Shown: piece after piece, positions 22,821 to 33,829 of the stretch
Layout of the letters: every line of letters starts with the position of its first letter
Position numbering within the stretch: position 1 is the first letter of the stretch
Source of the DNA: Bretschneidera sinensis
Taxonomy: Eukaryota; Streptophyta; Magnoliopsida; Brassicales; Akaniaceae
Reading direction: 5' to 3'
DNA: 64,000 nt
Assembly (NCBI GenBank): GCA_023935145.1
Contig: CM043698.1
Span: forward strand, 60,736,001-60,800,000
Made by a program: the position numbers and the translations under genes
The notes under the pieces: model-generated
Seen by the model: only the letters and a program-made list of their open reading frames with translations
What the model was told of the DNA's origin: nothing
Database searches by the model: none

Positions 22821-23811
22821 TCCCGTTTGGTTATAGTAATCAAGGTTGTAATGGAATGCTCATTCATTCAGTAATGACCATTACGTTATTTGATTGGTTT
22901 AAAATGGTTGTAATACGTATGACATTGTAAAGACCATTACACTTGTAATAGCCATTACACTCATGAAGGAGTGTAATAACCATTACATTACAACCTTGAT
23001 TTATCTTGTATTCACAATATAATTAAACATTAATATAATATTATATTAAAATAATAAAATGATATTATTATAATAAGAAATATAATATATAAATAAAAAT
23101 GATAAATAATAATATATTAGTAATAATTAATAAATACCAATGTATAATTAAATGCAAAAAAGTATAAATAAACTAATAAATATTAGAAAGAATAATTAAA
23201 TATTAATATAATATTATCCTAAATATAATAAAACAATAAGATAATTTTAATATAGTAAATAATATAACATAATTAAAATAATATATAATAATATTATATT
23301 AGTAATAAACAATAAATATAAAATATATTTTAAAAAATAAATTAATAAATATTCAAAAACATAATTAAATATTAATATAATACTATGCAAAAAATAATAA
23401 ATAATATAATAATATTATAATAAAATAATACTTTTATAATTTAATAATAAAAATATATATAAAATTTTAGTAATATATGGCTAATAATTAATAAAAATAG
23501 AATATAATTAAATATTAATATAATACTAAATATCTGAAAATAACATAATTAACTATTATAATATAGTTAAATAATATAATATTATGATAGTAAATAATAT
23601 GATATATATAATGAAACAATATTAAATATCGTAAAATAAAAAATATGAATAATAACATAATATCATTATAATAAAAATATAATATATTAATAAAAATAAT
23701 ATAATACTAATATAAGATAATTATATAATAAAATTATTAATTATTAATCAGTAATAAGTAAATAATAAATATAAAATAATATGTTCACTATAAATAAATT
23801 AATACGATATG

Positions 23812-23863
<52 letters not shown>

Positions 23864-24090
23864 AAACACATTTTAATCAATATAATTTCATTCTAATGGT
23901 ATGGACATGTTAACTAAATGTTGTAATCGATTCCAATTTTAATTCAATAGTCTTTTCCATATTCTAACCAAACAATGTAATCAGATTCCAACCTCGATTC
24001 CATTACAGCTTTGATTACATTACAACTCTGATTACATTACAACCTCAATTACATAACAACACTGATTCCATTACCGCAACTAAACGGGGC
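22821..24090. mobile_element. Non-autonomous TIR element with very AT-rich core
   Basis: The ends are inverted: TCCCGTTTGGTTATAGTAAT on the left against CCCCGTTTAGTTGCGGTAAT on the right (minus). Subterminal regions carry repeated GTAATGG/CCATTAC words, with tandem GATTACATTACAAC units near the right end (about 23990-24070). The core (about 23000-23880) is almost only A and T. No transposase is visible. An intact paralogous site at 35985-36190 lacks it. The class is uncertain; the GTTTGGTT end would fit PIF/Harbinger or hAT MITE-like elements. The target duplication is short and unclear (CATG near both ends). Confidence 0.6.
23821..23860. repeat. (TA)n microsatellite
   Basis: Twenty uninterrupted AT units inside the TIR element. 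Confidence 0.95.
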
Positions 24091-24134
24091 CATGATGTAA
24101 GACTTTTTATGAGCAAAAATACTCTTATTCAATT

Positions 24135-25391
24135 TGTAGACTGAGGTTTCAACCTAAGAAGGGGGGTGAATTGAGTTTTAAAAACTTTTTGCAGATTAAA
24201 ACACAAGTTTATAAAACAGATACCACAACAAGCATATAAACAAGTAATATGTGCTGTAAATAAAGAGTTTAAGGAATAGAGGATGCAAACTCAGTTTATA
24301 GTGGTTCGGCAATATCGGAGTCGTTCTGACCCTACGTCCACTCTCTTCAAGGAACCTCCTTGAAGTACTCCACTAAGAAACTTAGTCGTGCAACTTCACG
24401 GGTGTTGCACAAACCTTACAATCCCTTCCTCTTGGAAGCAAACCCCTTCCTATTGGAAGCAAAAACCCTTTCATTTCGGAAGCAACTCCCTTCCTTTCAG
24501 AAGTAAATCCCTTTACAATAAATACTATAAAGAAAACAGTAGAGAGACAACAATGGAAGCTTATACAACTGAATAAAATCTTTCTTTCTAGGTAGAGCTT
24601 GAAGAATGACTCAACAATCAATTTTTCAAAGCTTTTTGAGTATTAATGAGTAAAAACTTATTGTAATGTATATTGCTCTCATTTTAAAAGCTTAATAGAG
24701 TGGGTTTATATAGCCTTGAGGTAATATGCCCGTTTGTAACCGATTTTGTCCATTTAGGTACAATTTGTGCTGAAATTTCGCGTCCCAATGGTCATATTTT
24801 TTGAACTACCAGTCGACTGGGTCTTAGTATCAGTCGACTGGGTCCTCTTTAAAAATCACATTTTTAAGGCTGTTAAAGGTACCAGTCGACTAGGTATGAC
24901 TTACCAATCGACTGGAAACCTTCCGCCCAGATTACTAGTCGACTGGATAGTTTTTACCAGTCGACTGGGAAGTCTCTGACCAAAACACCAGTCTACTAGT
25001 ATGAAGCATCCAGTCGATTGGGAACATACTGACCTTTATACCAGAAGACTGGTATAAGTACCCAGTCGACTGGGTTGCTTTAACAACCCAGTATTCATGT
25101 GTTGAATAGATTTTAACTTTAAAAACATTTGTTTAAAAGGTTATGTTAAAATACTTTTTCAAAAAGAGCCATTGGACAAGATAATTACCTGAACAAGTGA
25201 GACTACAACTTGTTTTAATACCATAGACCTATTTTAGTTTTTCTGTCTTCACTTTGATGTTTGATTCGGGTTGAGTTCTTGCAATTTGATCATTGGTTGA
25301 ATGCTTTTTATTGCTTAATACACTTATATAGCATCGTTAGTATAAAAGGAGTTGTGTTTTATCATCATGAAAACAAAGGTGAGGGTCAACG
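24135..25391 (-). repeat. Copia 3' LTR with palindrome array
   Basis: On minus it starts CGTTGACCCTCACC (TG mutated to CG) and ends CAGTCTACA. Ten copies of a CCAGTCGACTGG-like palindrome lie at 24809-25073, and a TATA box (minus CTATATAAACCC) at 24702-24713, 96-97 bp downstream of the nearest palindrome. Confidence 0.92.
24809..25073. repeat. CCAGTCGACTGG palindrome array, left LTR
   Basis: About ten 12-bp sites at irregular spacing of 20-50 bp. Several are exact palindromes; others differ by one base, mostly CG to TG or CA, as expected after loss of methylated C. The most distal sites (near 25041) read CCAGAAGACTGG. Confidence 0.9.
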
Positions 25392-25405
25392 ATCTCCCAT
25401 TTTTT
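25392..25405 (-). other. Copia polypurine tract
   Basis: The minus strand reads AAAAAATGGGAGAT directly before the 3' LTR. Confidence 0.7.
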
Positions 25406-26112
25406 GATGATGACAAAACTAATGAGAGAAAACTGGAAAAAAAACTAAGTGTTGGTTTTCTGAAAAAAAAATCAGGCAGAGTCTCCTCTGTTTTTTGAAC
25501 AAAACCAACCTGTAAAAGATCAAAAGTAGTTTATATTCAACCCAACCAAGCAACTCAACATACACAAACATATCCCAATATCTTTGGAGCACTGCTTCCC
25601 CTAAATTTATGCAATATCTTGAGTTTTCACATTTTCTCATTTTTCTCTCTCGTTTTGATAACAACAGAACATGGGGCTGAAAACTAAAAAATAAGCTACA
25701 TAACCACTATATTCATTAAGAGTATGTACTAGAAAACTTATATACGAAAATTTGACATCATTCGGAGTTTGGAAGACTTCCCGGGAGGAGCCGGAATTTT
25801 TCATACATGCAGAAGCAGTTATAAAGCTTTTAACAAATATAAAGTGATATAAAGCAAGCAATTAAATTTCATTTACGTAGAACGAGTACATGACACAGGT
25901 CTAATCATAAGGGATCATCATATATATAAAAATTCTATACAGGAACAGGCTTCGTAGAGCCATGCAGAAGTACAAAATGACATAAAAATATGAAAATATG
26001 TCCGTGCTAAGAACAGTGAAAAAGTTTATGAAAAAATACATCTCAAAAGAAAGATAGTAATGTGACTCATGGAGTGGGAGAGTCCGAGCCATCACGAATG
26101 AGATCACGAATC
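25406..26112 (-). other. 3' untranslated interior of the copia element
   Basis: Between the accessory ORF and polypurine tract. No motif recognised. Confidence 0.5.
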
Positions 26113-27294
26113 TCAGCCAGTGAACTCTCTGTGCAGCTCGAAGTCATCCCAGAGGGTCTCAACGGAAGAGCTCAAGGTATGAAATCTGGACTGCATGGTT
26201 AGCTGGAGGCTCGTGATAGCTTGAAGTAGATCACCGTACCCAGCCTGACCAATACTCGAGTCACCCTGAGGAGGTGCTCAGGCACCTGTATCCATATCAG
26301 CAGCAGCAGCATCCTCGTCCTCATTATCACTACTGTTATCCTCTCTAATCCGTATGTGCTTCTCGGCCTTTGAGTAGATGAGGCTGTCGTGGAACGTGCA
26401 TCCCATCTTTTTCAGCGAGGAGATACTGATGATGTCTTTTGGCCCGATATCCTGAGCCTCGGAGGCGGGGAGAGGCACTCGAAAGTGCTGGAGTATGAGC
26501 GTGATGAACATCCCATAGGGAAGACACCCAATGTCGCTCGCTTCGCCATTAATCATGTTGGCGAGCAGTATGGGGTATATATTGAAGTGGTGCCCAGTTT
26601 TAAGGCATCAAATCAATACTGTATCTATCTTAGATAGATACCCTTGACTCCTTAGTCTCGAGTGGATGGTCTAACTCACAATAAGGTTGAACAATTTCGA
26701 GTCTAGGGGCATGTCACTACATGTATGAAATGTAGTGGGTCGGTACATATAGTTAGGGTCGCCCCTAACTATCTGACACGCCTCCTCAACATCGAAATTG
26801 TCTGGCCATCCATCCAAACTCCATTGGATCCCTCCCATAGGGATCCTCAAAATACTTATCAAGAGGTCAGTATTGACCTCAAACTCCACACCCATAACAC
26901 TGGTTTTGAATCTCAGAGCCAGTGGACTGGGTTTCACCAAGTTCGTATAGAACTAGTGAATCAGTCGTGGGTAGTATTTCTCATGTACCTTGACCAGTGA
27001 GGTCAAATGTATTGCCTCGAAGACAGGTAAAATATCGAAATTACCATGACGAATAGAGTCGAATTTGACAACTCTACCCGTTATGATTTTCTTGTTGCGA
27101 ATGATTGAATTATACCTGGCCTTCGCTGCAGGGCTGGAAAACAGAGACTCATTAAGCTCTGTTTTGGGCTTCTTACTTGATTAGCCCGCCACACCCTTCC
27201 CCCGTGACTCCGGATCCGTGGATTTGGTGGACCTTGGCCTTGTAGTCGCATTTGGTCCCCCAGTAGTGTATTTCACTTGGATTCTATTTGACAT
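26113..27294 (-). pseudogene. Accessory ORF after pol: putative plant transposon protein-like, five in-frame stops
   Basis: A single frame of about 393 codons runs from an ATG at 27294-27292 to a TGA at 26113-26115 with no frameshift, but with internal stops at 27181, 26953, 26671, about 26606 and 26278. Each can arise by one transition. The start is basic and Ser/Thr/Pro-rich (TTRPRSTKSTDPESRGKG), then KKPKTELNESLFSSPAAKARY. The middle has KSPSPLALRF-like KPSPLALRFKTSVMGVEFEV, LLISILRIPMGG, DVEEACQIVRGD and FHTCSDMPLDSKL, which recalls the family named putative plant transposon protein (Transposase_32). Next come PYGMFITLILQHFRVPL, an acidic run (SSDNEDEDAAAADMD) and a heptad-like tail (LLQAITSLQLTMQSRF). 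The function of the family is unknown to me. It has its own TATA box and palindrome array upstream. Confidence 0.75.
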
Positions 27295-27504
27295 TTTTAG
27301 GAAAAATGAGTTTTTGGGTAAAATGAGTTTTTTGGTGGAAATAAGGGATTTCAACCGTAGAAAGTTGAAAAAATAGTTTTAGATGAGTAGATCAATGTGT
27401 TTAAGTGTTGTTTTGATGGTTTTTAGATCAAAATGACAAGATTTTGTAGAGAGAGAAAACTAGGGTTTTTGAAAATGGCGTAAAAATCTGAAAAAAATGA
27501 ACAA

Positions 27505-27515
27505 CCTATTTATAG
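27505..27515 (-). promoter_or_regulatory. TATA box of the accessory ORF
   Basis: The minus strand reads CTATAAATAGG about 210 bp before the accessory ATG. Its upstream edge is only about 10 bp from the last palindrome of the array. The leader between has GGGTTTT and GAGAGA-like words (ACTAGGGTTTTTG on plus-complement side), common in plant 5' UTRs. This suggests an independent internal promoter (inference). Confidence 0.6.
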
Positions 27516-27525
27516 AATCGCAACA

Positions 27526-27790
27526 CCAGTCGACTGAGGTAAGGATACCAGTCGACTGGGTCCTTTGCAAGGATGAACAGTTTTACATACCAGTCGACTG
27601 GAAGAATAGGCAGAGAGATACCAGTCGACTGGGTAGTTCTTACCAATCGACTGGGGTGATAACTGAATTTCAAAATTTTGGCTCCAAACAAGGTCTAGTT
27701 GAACTAGTCGACTGGTATTGACTTACCAGTCGACTGGAAAATTAAGCAATGACTTTCCAGTCGACTGGGATAGACTTACCAGTCGATTGG
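27526..27790. repeat. CCAGTCGACTGG palindrome array, accessory promoter
   Basis: About nine sites, most exact, spaced 15-60 bp. The sequence between and around the sites is not that of the LTR, so this is not just an LTR fragment. It lies between RNase H and the accessory ORF. Confidence 0.88.
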
Positions 27791-27920
27791 ACTCTTGAGA
27801 AAATTTTCAATTTTGAGTCTTAGCACGAAATTTGTTTATCTTGTGTGAGAGAGATATTAAACAAGGATTAATACTCATTTACTAGATGTCAAATATGCAT
27901 AATGATGAATGATGAAGCAA

Positions 27921-28400
27921 TTAGACATTCAGTTTATCATAATCCAAAAATCCCATTAATAGTCTAATTTTACAGAAGCTAACTTCACATAGAGGTTTTG
28001 TAAGAATGTCAGCTATTTGATATTCTGATGGTATGAATTCTAGTCTTATATCACATTTTTGAGCATGGTCTCTTAAGAAATGATGTCTAATTTCTATATG
28101 TTTAGTTCCAGAGTGCTGAATAGGATTCTTAGTTAGATTGATAGCACTAGTATTATCACAATGAATTGGAATACTTTTAAAGATCATGCCATAGTCTTCT
28201 AGTTGTTATTTCATCCATAACACTTGGGCACAACAACTTCCAACTGCAACATATTCCGCCTCGACAGTTGATAGTGTAACTTAGTTTTGTTTCTTGGAAA
28301 ACTAAGAGTTTAACATTGCGCCTAAGAATTGGTATGTTCCACTTGTGCTTTTTCTATCTAACATACACCCAGCAAAATCAACATCTGAATATCCTACAAG
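27921..28400 (-). pseudogene. Copia RNase H
   Basis: The upstream frame (to 28302) ends with GYSDVDFAGCMLDRKSTSG, the first RNase H Asp. Then comes LSTVEAEYVAVGSCC with the catalytic Glu, two stops near it, and from 28187 IHCDNTSAINLTKNP, GTKHIEIRHHFLRDH and LEFIPSEYQIADILTKPL, the standard copia C-terminus. The last residues (GFLDYDKLNV) end at 27921. Confidence 0.88.
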
Positions 28401-29292
28401 CTCAAAAGATGAATCTTTAGAGTACCATAATCCTATGGTTTGAGTTCCTAGTAGATATCTAAGGATTCTTTTTACTGCAACTACATGTGATTCCTTAGGA
28501 TTAGCTTGAAATCTAGCACACATGCATACACTGAACATTATATCAGGTCTACTTGCAGTCAAATAAAGCAAAGCTCCTATCATGCTTCTATAATATTTAG
28601 TATCTACACATTTACCTCCTTCATCAAGATCAAGTTTTGTCAAGGTGCTCATGGGTGTTCCAAGTGGCTTTGAGCTTTCCATCCCTAATCTCTTTAGTAG
28701 GTCCTTAGTGTACTTTGATTGATTAATGAAGATGCCTCCTTTTAGTTGTTTTATTTGAAGACCAAGGAAGTAGGTAAGCTCTCCCATCATGCTCATTTCA
28801 AATTCACCTTGCATGCATTTTGCAAACTCTTGACACATAGATTCATTAGTAGCATCAAATATAATATCAACATATATTTGAACTAGCAAAGTGTCATTTT
28901 TGTAAGTTTTTGTAAAAAAGGTTGTGTCTATCTGACCTCTTATAAAGTCATTGTTAATTAAAAAATTACTTAGTCTTTCATACTATGCCCTTGGCGCTTG
29001 CTTCAACCCATATAGAGCCTTAGAAAGCTTGTAGACATGATTTGGAAGACTAGGATTCTCAAATCCAAGAGGTTGCTCAACATAAACCTCTTCTTGTATG
29101 AAGCCATTTAAAAATTACATCCATTTGAAATAACTTAAACTTATTAAAGCATGCAAAGGCTAATAACATTCGAGTAGCTTCTAATCTAGCTACGGGAGCA
29201 TAGGTCTCATCAAGGTCTATTCTTTCTTCTTGATTATATCCCTTAGTAATTAGTCTAACCTTATTTCTAGTTACTATTCCATTTTCATCCAT
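28302..29292 (-). pseudogene. Copia reverse transcriptase with one active-site Asp deleted
   Basis: 29292-29077 has NKVRLITKGYNQEERIDLDETYAPVARLEATR in parts (LITKGYNQEE; TYAPVARLEATRMLL) and [11 protein letters not shown] frameshift near 29100 follows. The palm core at 28889 reads LVQIYVDIIFDATNE: the copia YVDD motif is YVD, as if one codon were deleted. Downstream are GELTYFLGLQIKQ, LLKRLGMESSKPLGTPM, ASRPDIMFSVCMCARFQ and VKRILRYLLGT. Polymerase activity would be lost. Confidence 0.88.
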
Positions 29293-29955
29293 CTTATTTC
29301 TAAATACCCATTTAGTTCCAATTATTGAATGATTCTTAGGTCTAGGAACTAGATTCTATACATTGTTCATTTCAAATTGATTTATTTCTTCTTGTATTGC
29401 AATTATCCAGTCATTATCCTTTTCAGCTTCAATAAATGTCTTAGGTTCTACTTGAGACAAATAAGCTACATAATTGCAAATATTTCTAATAGAGGAACGA
29501 GTTCTTACCCATTGTGAAGGATCACCTATCACTTAATCAATCGGGCGATAGTTTACATACCTCCAATCTTTGAGAAGATTATCCTCTTGTCGACTTATAG
29601 ATGGTTGGTCTACTTTGAGAGTTTCCATCTCTCCATTTGTTTGAGGTGGACTCTCCTTTGGGTCAACAATGGGAGTAGGAGTTTCTGATCTTGGAATAAA
29701 ATCTGCATCATCATTAAAAGAAACTTCTCTACTACTAAATGGGTTAGACTCATCAAGAATTACATGTACGGATTCTTCTACCACTGGAGTTCTATTGTTG
29801 AAAACTCTATAAGCCTTACTAGAGGTTGAATATCTTAAAAATATTTATTCATCGGTTTTAGAATCAAATTTACCTAAGTTAGTTTTATTGTTATTTAGGA
29901 TGAAGCATTTACAACCAAAAGTACGAAAATAAGAGATATTAGGCTTTCTACCTTT
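29293..29955 (-). pseudogene. Copia integrase-RT linker
   Basis: 29784-29533 encodes a low-complexity acidic stretch, with SSREVSFNDDADFIPRSETP and LLKDWRYVNYRPID, the usual spacer between copia integrase and RT. It lies in a broken frame with stops on both sides. Confidence 0.7.
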
Positions 29956-30672
29956 CTATAATTCATATTGAGTTTTGTGTAAAATAGGCCTAATTAAAAT
30001 TCTATTCAAGATATAGCAAGAAATGTTTATTGCTTTAGCCCAAAAGTATTTGGGTAAACTATTTTCATAAAGCATTGTTCTTGAAAATTCTTCTAGAACT
30101 CTATTTTTCCTCTCAACAACTCCATTTTGTTGAGTAGTTCTAGGGGCTGAAAAGTTGTGATCAATCCCATTTTTATCACAAAATTTTGAAAAACTTTGGT
30201 TTTCAAATTCTTTTCCATGATCACTTCTAATGCTTGAAATATAAATTCCTTTTTCATTTTGAACCTTTTTGCAAAACTTTTCAAATCCTTTGAAAGCTTC
30301 ATCCTTGTAAGCAATAAAAATAACAAAGATATATCTTGAATAATCATTAACAATAACAAGAGTATATTGATGGCCACTTAGACTAATGGTACTTATTGGA
30401 CCAAATAAGTCGATATGCAAAAGTTCCAAAGGTCTAGTAGTTGAGACTACATTCTTTGATTTAAAAGAAATCCTAGTTTGTTTTCCTATTTGACAAGCAT
30501 CACTTACTTTGTCTTTTTCAAAATTGATTTTGGGAAGTCCAATGACTAAATCTTTTCTTGAAATGATTTTCAGCAAGTTCATGTTCACATGACTAAGCCT
30601 TCTATGCCATAGCCATGGATTTTCACTAATGGCAGGAAAACATTTTTCATTTTCGGAATGCAAGGATTTCAA
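29956..30672 (-). pseudogene. Copia integrase
   Basis: 238 open codons: GAG_pre-integrase part LWHRRLSHVNMNLL and KVSDACQIGKQ (zinc site; the usual CDAC has its first Cys changed to Ser), then the core with LLHIDLFGP (Asp), VNDYSRYIFVIF, SIRSDHGKEF (Asp) and QQNGVVERKNR (Glu). The acidic triad is present. A stop ends it at 29956 shortly after LHKTQYEL. Confidence 0.88.
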
Positions 30673-30899
30673 ATCAACTATATAGATATTTTCATGTCTA
30701 TGGCCAACAAATTTAATCTTGTTGCTTTTGATGTCTATAACTAGACAATGAGAGGTCTCAAATGTGACTTTGTTGCCTTTGTCACAAAGTTGACTAATAC
30801 TTAGTAAATTTAGCTTAAGGCCTTGTACTAGCAGTACATTATCTATGGTTGGGAAATCATTACCAACTTTTTCATGCCTGATGATCTTTATTTTGTGTT

Positions 30900-31010
30900 G
30901 TCTCCAATGGTGAGAAGTCCACCGTCTCTTAGAGTTAGTTCATTAAATACACTTTTATCACCGGTCATGTGTTTTGAGCATCCACTATCAAGGTACCAAT
31001 AATTACCATT
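30900..31010 (-). pseudogene. Copia aspartic protease
   Basis: The minus strand reads YWYLDSGCSKHMTGDKSVF and then ELTLRDGGLLTIGDN. DSGCSKHMTG is the copia protease active site. Between it and gag the CCHC knuckle seen in the related element at 55915 is missing, so a deletion is likely near 31010-31096. Confidence 0.8.
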
Positions 31011-31096
31011 TTTCCTTGGTGTGGAGACATATCTACATCACACAAGGATACACAATGGCATTTTTGGGTACCCAAAATTTATTGGGTCCTTTGGGG

Positions 31097-31945
31097 TTAG
31101 GTAGGATCCTTTGTGTAAGGTTTCTTGCTTTTCTTCAAGAATTTATGAAACCACTTGGTGATTAGAGCCATATCGCCATCTTCTTTGCTGCTCACTGCCT
31201 CTTCTTCCGATTCTTTTTCTCTGTTGTATGTAGAGGCTTTGAGAGCAATAACTTTCTTTTTCTTCTCATCATCATTAACAATGGGATTCATTTCCTCCAT
31301 TTCATATGTCAACAATGACCCAAGGAGTGTCTCAACATCAAGTTTGTCAAGATCTTTGGCCTCCGTGATAGCAGTCTTCTTTGTTTTCCATGTGGATGGC
31401 AAAGACCTTAAGATTTTTCATGTCAATTCAAATTCCTCAATGTTCCTACCAAGAAGCTTCAAACCATTAACAATAGTTGTGAAACGTGAGTGCATTTAAG
31501 AAATTTTTTCATTAGGAGACATTCTAAAAGATTCTTATTCAGATACTAGCATATAGATTTTTGATTTTTTAACCTCACTAGTTTCTTCATATGTCACTTG
31601 CAATTTATCCCATATTTCCTTAGCTGAAACACATGCAGAGATTTTATTGTATTCAGATATATTTAAAGCACAATGTAAAATACTTGTTGCTCTACTATTG
31701 AAAGATACCGTTCTACAATCCTCCTCATTGTACTCAGTTTTGAGTTTATGCATTGCATGAATGGTATCTCCAATAATGATTTCCTTTGATGGAATTCTAG
31801 GTCCCTCTTCAATGACTCTCCACAGATTATAATCTTGTCCTTCAACAAAGATTTTCATCCTATTTTTCCAATAGTTATTGTTGGAGCCATTAAACAAGGG
31901 AGGCCTAGTATATGAGTGTCCCTCAGAATAGTTATTTGCTACCAT
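31097..31945 (-). pseudogene. gag: Copia gag (UBN2-type)
   Basis: 31945-31535 reads MVANNYSEGHSYTRPPLFNG, YWKNRMKIFVEGQDYNLW, SRATSILHCALNISEYNKI, CVSAKEIWDKLQVTYE, the UBN2/DUF4219 gag type. After stops at about 31535, 31497 and 31425 the same frame continues (31402-31097) with LPSTWKTKKTAI, LLGSLLTYEMEEMN and a Lys/Glu-rich tail. No frameshift between the parts. Confidence 0.88.
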
Positions 31946-31988
31946 CAGATCAACTCAAGGATATTAAGCCTAAAATTGAGAACAAGGC

Positions 31989-32000
31989 TCTGATACCAAT
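31989..32000 (-). other. Copia primer binding site (initiator tRNA-Met)
   Basis: The minus strand reads TTGGTATCAGAGC next to the 5' LTR, a perfect TGGTATCAGAGC. Confidence 0.85.
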
Positions 32001-33291
32001 TGTAGACTGAGGTTTCAACCCAAGAGGAGGGGGTGAATTGGGTTTTAAAAACTTTTTGGATATTAAAACACAAGTTTATAAAAAAAATACCACAACAAGC
32101 ATATAAACAAGTAATATGTGCTGTAAATAAAAAGTTTAAGGAATAAAGGATGCAAACTCAGTTTATAGTGGTTCGGCAATATCAGAATCGTTCTGACCCT
32201 ATGTCCACTCTCTTCAAGGAACCTCCTTGAAGTACTCCACTAAGAAACTTAATCGTGCAACTTCATGGGTGTTGCACAAACCTTACAATCCCTTCCTCTC
32301 GGAAGCAAAAACTCATTCCTCTCGGAAGCAAAAACCCCTTCCTTTTGGAAGTAACTCCCTTCCTTTCGGAAGCAAATCCTTTTACAATAAATATTGTAAA
32401 GAAAACAGTAGAGAGACAACAATGGAAGCTTATACAACTGAATAATATCTCTCTTTCTAGGTAAAGCTTGAAGAATGGCTCAACAATCAATTTTTCAAAG
32501 CTTTTTGAGTATCAATGAGTAAAAACTTATTTTAATGTATATTGCTCTCATTTTAAAAGTTTAATAGAGTGGGTTTATATAGCATTGAGGTAATATGCCC
32601 ATTTGTAACTAATTTTGTCAATTTAGGTACAATTTGTGCTGAAATCTCGTGTCCCAACAGTCATATTTTTTGAACTACCAGTCGATTGGGTCTTAGTACC
32701 AGTCGACTGGGTCCTCTTTAAAAATAGCATTTTTAAGGCTGTTGAAGGTACCAGTCGACTGGGTATGACTTACCAGTCGACTGGAAACCTTCTACCCAGA
32801 TCACCAGTCGACTGGGTAGTTCTTACCAGTCGACTAGGAAGTCTCTGACCAAAACACTAGTCGACTGGTATGAAGCATCCAGTCGACTGGTATGAAGTAT
32901 CCAGTCGACTGGGAACATACTAACCTTTATACTAGAAGACTGGTATAAGTACCCAGTCGACTGGGTTGCTTTAACAACCCAGTATTCATGTGTTGAATAG
33001 ATTTTAACTTTAAAAACATTTGTTTAAAAGGTTATGTTAAAATGCATTTTCAAAAAGAGCCATTGGACAAGCTAATTACCTGAATAAGTGAGACTACAAC
33101 TTGTTTTAATACCATACGCCTATTCTAGTTCTCCTGTCTTCACTTTGATGTTTGATTCGGGTTGAGTTCTTGCACTTTGATATTTGGTTGAATGCTTTTA
33201 TTGCTTAATACACTTAGATATGATCGTTAGTATAAAAGGAGTTGTGTTTTGTCATCATTAAAACAAAGGTGAGGGTCAACACAACTCTATA
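32001..33291 (-). repeat. Copia 5' LTR with palindrome array
   Basis: On minus it begins TGTTGACCCTCACC and ends CAGTCTACA. It has eleven palindrome sites (32678-32964), one more than the left LTR through a local duplication of about 21 bp (near 32868-32900). The TATA box is at 32571-32582 (minus CTATATAAACCC), 97 bp from the nearest palindrome. Confidence 0.92.
32678..32964. repeat. CCAGTCGACTGG palindrome array, right LTR
   Basis: Eleven sites, more of them exact than in the left LTR. Confidence 0.9.
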
Positions 33292-33480
33292 TAAACAAGA
33301 TACTTGTGTTTTAAAAAAACTCATGTCAATTAATATATAAGCTGAGCGCCATATAAAAATCTTATATTTTTCAGTATATCCATTGTTTTTTTTCTAAAAA
33401 TGTAAAAATGAATCGATATCAAACTAAATTATTGAAGTTTTAAAAAAATAATATCGACTACTGCAATAACAAAACCAAAA
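33292..33480. repeat. Dispersed repeat R, copy 1 (right part)
   Basis: CAACTCTATATAAACAAGATACTTGTG and following ATATAAAAATCTTAT align with 36138-36225 (words cited are short parts). This is the continuation of 24091-24134 after removing the copia element. Confidence 0.65.
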
Positions 33481-33777
33481 TGTTTGATTTCAAAAGTCGT
33501 TTTTTTTTCTTCATACGCACACCCCTATCTAACCCTTAACCATTTTTTTCTTCACATAAATTGATAATTATTATCATGCCACTGTCCGAAAATAATGCGT
33601 CTTATGTTTAGAGTTTATATGAAATTTCCTTTTATTGTTGTTGTTTTTCCATTTAACTTTTCTTTACATGTAATATTGTCACAGAGATATACTAATTATA
33701 TAATGCTATAATTACTTGTAAATAATACAATTGTTATGGTTCGTGCAAATCTTAATTTTTTTTAGAATAATCTATAG

Positions 33778-33825
<48 letters not shown>
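33778..33825. repeat. (TA)n microsatellite
   Basis: About 24 TA units, followed by the R-repeat word GGTGTAAAACATTCGATAG. Confidence 0.95.
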
Positions 33826-33828
<3 letters not shown>

Positions 33829-33829
33829 G

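Larger units (their letters stand above)
24135..33291 (-). mobile_element. Ty1/copia retrotransposon with accessory ORF and palindrome arrays
   Basis: LTRs 24135-25391 and 32001-33291 enclose a 6.6-kb interior read on minus: primer site, gag, protease, integrase, RT, RNase H (copia order), then an extra ORF not needed for retrotransposition and a polypurine tract. The flanks are CAATT (24130-24134) and CAACT (33292-33296), a 5-bp duplication with one mismatch. An empty copy of the target at 36135 has ATTCAACTCCATATAAAC. Gag is nearly the same as in the plus-strand elements at 40566 and 53911. RT has lost an active-site Asp and stops occur in every domain, so the copy is dead. Confidence 0.9.

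Noticed and set aside
24809..25073. Regular short repeats that could be taken for a CRISPR array
   Set aside because: The repeat is a 12-bp palindrome with irregular spacing, it lies in an LTR of a plant retrotransposon, and no cas gene exists in the window.
32636..32848. Open frame with repeated PVDW / TSRLG peptides
   Set aside because: It is the palindrome array read in a coding frame; the same happens at 24767, 27497 and 40770. No protein family signal.
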